Positions 14,167 through 15,754 of a stretch of DNA of 15,754 bases are shown here, piece by piece. Location of the stretch: positions 1-15,754 of the forward strand of contig JAENWY010000024.1 in assembly GCA_016649775.1 (NCBI GenBank). Direction: 5' to 3'. Position 1 is the stretch's first letter. The number at the start of each line of letters is the position of its first letter. The notes under the pieces were generated by a model, which saw nothing but the letters and a program-made list of their open reading frames with translations, had not been told where the DNA came from and made no database searches. Made by a program: the position numbers and the translations under genes. This stretch comes from Spirochaetaceae bacterium. GTDB taxonomy: Bacteria > Spirochaetota > Spirochaetia > Sphaerochaetales > Sphaerochaetaceae.

Positions 14167-14616
14167 TTATCTATCTACAAACTTTATTACAATATCTTTA
14201 TCTACAAGTCTTCCTTCAACAATATCTTCTAAACTAACACTGTCTAAATAGTCATTAACTAATCTATCAAGGTTCTCCCATAGTGGATAAGATAAACACT
14301 CATCACCTCGTGCACAAGAATGTTCAGGGGTGCAATTACTACAGTTAACAGGAACTAAGCCACCTTCTGTTAATCTTAATATAGAACCAATGTTATACTC
14401 TTTACTTTCTCTTTGTAATTTGTATCCACCACTTTTGCCTCGCATACTTTTAACAAAATTTGCTCTATTTAATATGCCAATAATTGCCTCAAGATATTTT
14501 AAAGAGATTTCTTGCCTTTCTGAGATAATTTTTAATGAAATAAATCCTTCTTCTTTATGTTGAGCTAAATCTACCATTATTCTTAAGGCATAACGACCTT
14601 TCGTTGAAATCATCAT
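14167..14616 (-). CDS. Rrf2-family transcriptional regulator, IscR-like cysteine pattern
   Basis: A 149-aa winged-helix DNA-binding protein. The N-terminus STKGRYALRIMVDLA (4-18), the recognition region ISLKYLEAIIGIL (37-49) and the wing MRGKSGGYKL (58-67) are typical of Rrf2. The Fe-S loop keeps C95-x5-C101-x5-C107, followed by LSYPLWENL, as in IscR (C92/C98/C104 in E. coli), with an extra C92 forming VNCSNC. B. subtilis CymR, the cysteine regulator, lacks such cysteines, so this protein probably senses Fe-S or redox state. SD AAGGAG lies 8 nt before the first of two ATGs. An inverted repeat covers the promoter start and SD, suggesting autoregulation. Related half-sites at cysK hint at control of cysteine synthesis. 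Its position downstream of the MATE gene is probably incidental. Confidence 0.9.
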   Translation of the reverse strand: MMISTKGRYALRIMVDLAQHKEEGFISLKIISERQEISLKYLEAIIGILNRANFVKSMRGKSGGYKLQRESKEYNIGSILRLTEGGLVPVNCSNCTPEHSCARGDECLSYPLWENLDRLVNDYLDSVSLEDIVEGRLVDKDIVIKFVDR

Positions 14617-14630
14617 AATTATATCTCCTT

Positions 14631-14661
14631 ATTCCTACTATACCACAAGGTTAGTAGGAAT
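14631..14661. promoter_or_regulatory. Inverted-repeat operator at the Rrf2 gene
   Basis: ATTCCTACTA and TAGTAGGAAT are perfect 10-bp arms separated by 11 bases that themselves hold ACC/GGT. It spans the predicted transcription start down to the ribosome-binding site, so a bound regulator would block expression. The arms resemble the ATTCCTATT half-sites at cysK. Confidence 0.65.
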
Positions 14662-14666
14662 TAAAT

Positions 14667-14696
14667 ATTATACTTAAAATATTAGTAATTAATCAA
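14667..14696 (-). promoter_or_regulatory. Promoter of the Rrf2 regulator gene
   Basis: Minus-strand TTGATT, an 18-bp spacer and a consensus TATAAT. The start about 7 nt downstream falls at the edge of the inverted repeat. Confidence 0.6.
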
Positions 14697-14741
14697 AATG
14701 TCCACTATCAAGTAGAGTTTATACCAATATTTTAATAAATA

Positions 14742-15754
14742 TTATACTAATACCTTCTTAAATGTTCTATTAGTATAAAATATGGTAAATATAGCCGCCG
14801 ACCAGTTAACAGCAAATATACTCCACCAAACAGCAGTAATTCCCATCCCAAATACACTTACTAAAAATGTAATTAAAATAAATGGCATAATTAATTGTCT
14901 ATATAAACCAAGACCAACTGCATATCTAGGTCTCTTTATACCCTGTAGCATACTTGTTAATAGACCCATAATTATATAGGTAGGCTCTGCAAGTAATGCA
15001 ATTCCTAAATATTTAACACCTGCTGCAATTACCTCAGGATCACTATTAAATAATGCTATTAATTTAGCCTTAAAGGGATAAATTATAATTACAAGAGAAC
15101 AAACCATAATCATACCAACTTTCATAATCTTGACCTTCGTTTCATTAACTCTGTCATAATCTCCAGCACCGTAGTTTTGTCCTGTAAGAGTAACAGCCGC
15201 AGTGTTTAATCCAAAAGTTGGAACTAAAATGAATTGTTCAATTCTCATAGCTGCACCATAGGCGGCAATAACATATGGTCCACTACTTAATCTCAAAATT
15301 AGATAGTTAATAACAAATACTCCAATAGCAGTTGTAGCAGTATTTAATGTTGCAGGAATACTTTGAGATAGTATTTCAGAAATATGTTCTCTTACTAATC
15401 TTTTTTTTATTAATAGTGCATTATTAATTTCAGGAGATTTAATTACTTTAATTGATAAATACACTGTACCAAAGGACATTATTAATACAGTAGCTAAAGA
15501 TACTCCAGTTGTTCCCAGCTTTGGAAGTCCAAAAATGCCAGTAATAAAAAGAGAATCTAAAGCAATATTTAAAAAGAAACCAATTATTAAAAAGTTGCGA
15601 TAACTTTTAGTATCACCTTGAGAGTTAAGAATACCATTTAAAATACTATTGGCTATGAAAAAAAATGATCCAAAAAACATAGGAATTAAATACTTGTGTG
15701 CCTCAACTAAAGTGTCTCCCCTACCTCCACCTAGCTTTAATAGTGGGCTGATTA
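14742..15754 (-). CDS. MATE-family multidrug/Na+ or H+ antiporter, 5' end outside window
   Basis: An open frame of about 337 codons is open to the right edge, so the start codon is not in the window; a full MATE protein has about 450 residues. The visible part covers the end of the first half and the complete second half. It has many hydrophobic helices and the conserved segment PTFGLNTAAVTLTGQNYGAG, matching the family's second-bundle signature, plus LNGILNSQGDTK in the first half (NGxLrsxGDtk). It is an inner-membrane exporter that swaps cationic drugs or metabolites for Na+ or H+. No clear terminator separates it from the Rrf2 gene 125 bp downstream, which has its own promoter. The substrate cannot be inferred. 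Confidence 0.9.
   Translation of the reverse strand, partial: ISPLLKLGGGRGDTLVEAHKYLIPMFFGSFFFIANSILNGILNSQGDTKSYRNFLIIGFFLNIALDSLFITGIFGLPKLGTTGVSLATVLIMSFGTVYLSIKVIKSPEINNALLIKKRLVREHISEILSQSIPATLNTATTAIGVFVINYLILRLSSGPYVIAAYGAAMRIEQFILVPTFGLNTAAVTLTGQNYGAGDYDRVNETKVKIMKVGMIMVCSLVIIIYPFKAKLIALFNSDPEVIAAGVKYLGIALLAEPTYIIMGLLTSMLQGIKRPRYAVGLGLYRQLIMPFILITFLVSVFGMGITAVWWSIFAVNWSAAIFTIFYTNRTFKKVLV

Noticed and set aside
1..15754. CRISPR arrays, tRNA or rRNA genes, insertion sequences, UGA recoding
   Set aside because: No regularly spaced repeats, no tRNA-like cloverleaf or CCA ends, no transposase or terminal inverted repeats were seen. TGA acts as a stop for the HD gene and Trp codons are TGG.

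Overview
This is an AT-rich stretch of a bacterial chromosome, most likely from an anaerobic low-GC Bacillota-type organism (Clostridia, Erysipelotrichia or a non-mycoplasma relative of the Mollicutes; the sequence does not decide which). The reasons are strong purine-rich Shine-Dalgarno sites, A/T-rich intergenic DNA, a large oxygen-sensitive-type 2-hydroxyacyl-CoA dehydratase activase, an Rrf2 regulator next to cysteine genes, and a compact folate operon. TGA serves as an ordinary stop (the end of the HD gene), so the UGA=Trp code of mycoplasmas does not apply.

Layout: (1) Bases 2-94 hold the tail of a Crp/Fnr-type regulator on the + strand. (2) Bases 197-4478 (-) hold a two-gene operon for an activase-related protein: a 973-aa protein with two ASKHA activase domains plus DUF2229, then a 452-aa COG3581-type partner. 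(3) Bases 4844-6761 (-) pair a condensation-fold acyltransferase, probably made from a leaderless mRNA, with a zinc-ribbon six-helix membrane protein (DUF6320 type). (4) Bases 7150-8056 (+) encode a CzrA-like zinc-type ArsR repressor and a PQ-loop (SemiSWEET-like) small membrane protein, each with its own promoter. (5) Bases 8113-8931 (-) encode an unrecognised protein with two membrane helices and a soluble helical domain. (6) Bases about 9000-10200 have no intact gene, but hold the decayed remains of a bile acid:Na+ symporter (BASS) family gene plus two orphan terminator hairpins. (7) cysK (-) has a good promoter and an operator-like palindrome. (8) Bases 11389-14034 (-) form the overlapping folate operon folE - HD-domain gene - folP - folB/folK fusion. 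(9) An Rrf2/IscR-like regulator with its own promoter and inverted-repeat operator, and the 3' two-thirds or so of a MATE transporter, end the window.

How they connect: the folate operon covers GTP to 7,8-dihydropteroate except for removal of phosphate from dihydroneopterin triphosphate, and an uncharacterised HD hydrolase sits at that position. The Rrf2 regulator and cysK share ATTCCTAyT-type half-sites over their promoters, which suggests a small cysteine/Fe-S regulon. The most unusual items are the hidden BASS pseudogene, the HD protein in the folate operon, the shared Rrf2 sites, the leaderless acyltransferase/DUF6320 pair, and the activase in which both ASKHA domains keep the Fe-S cysteine pair.
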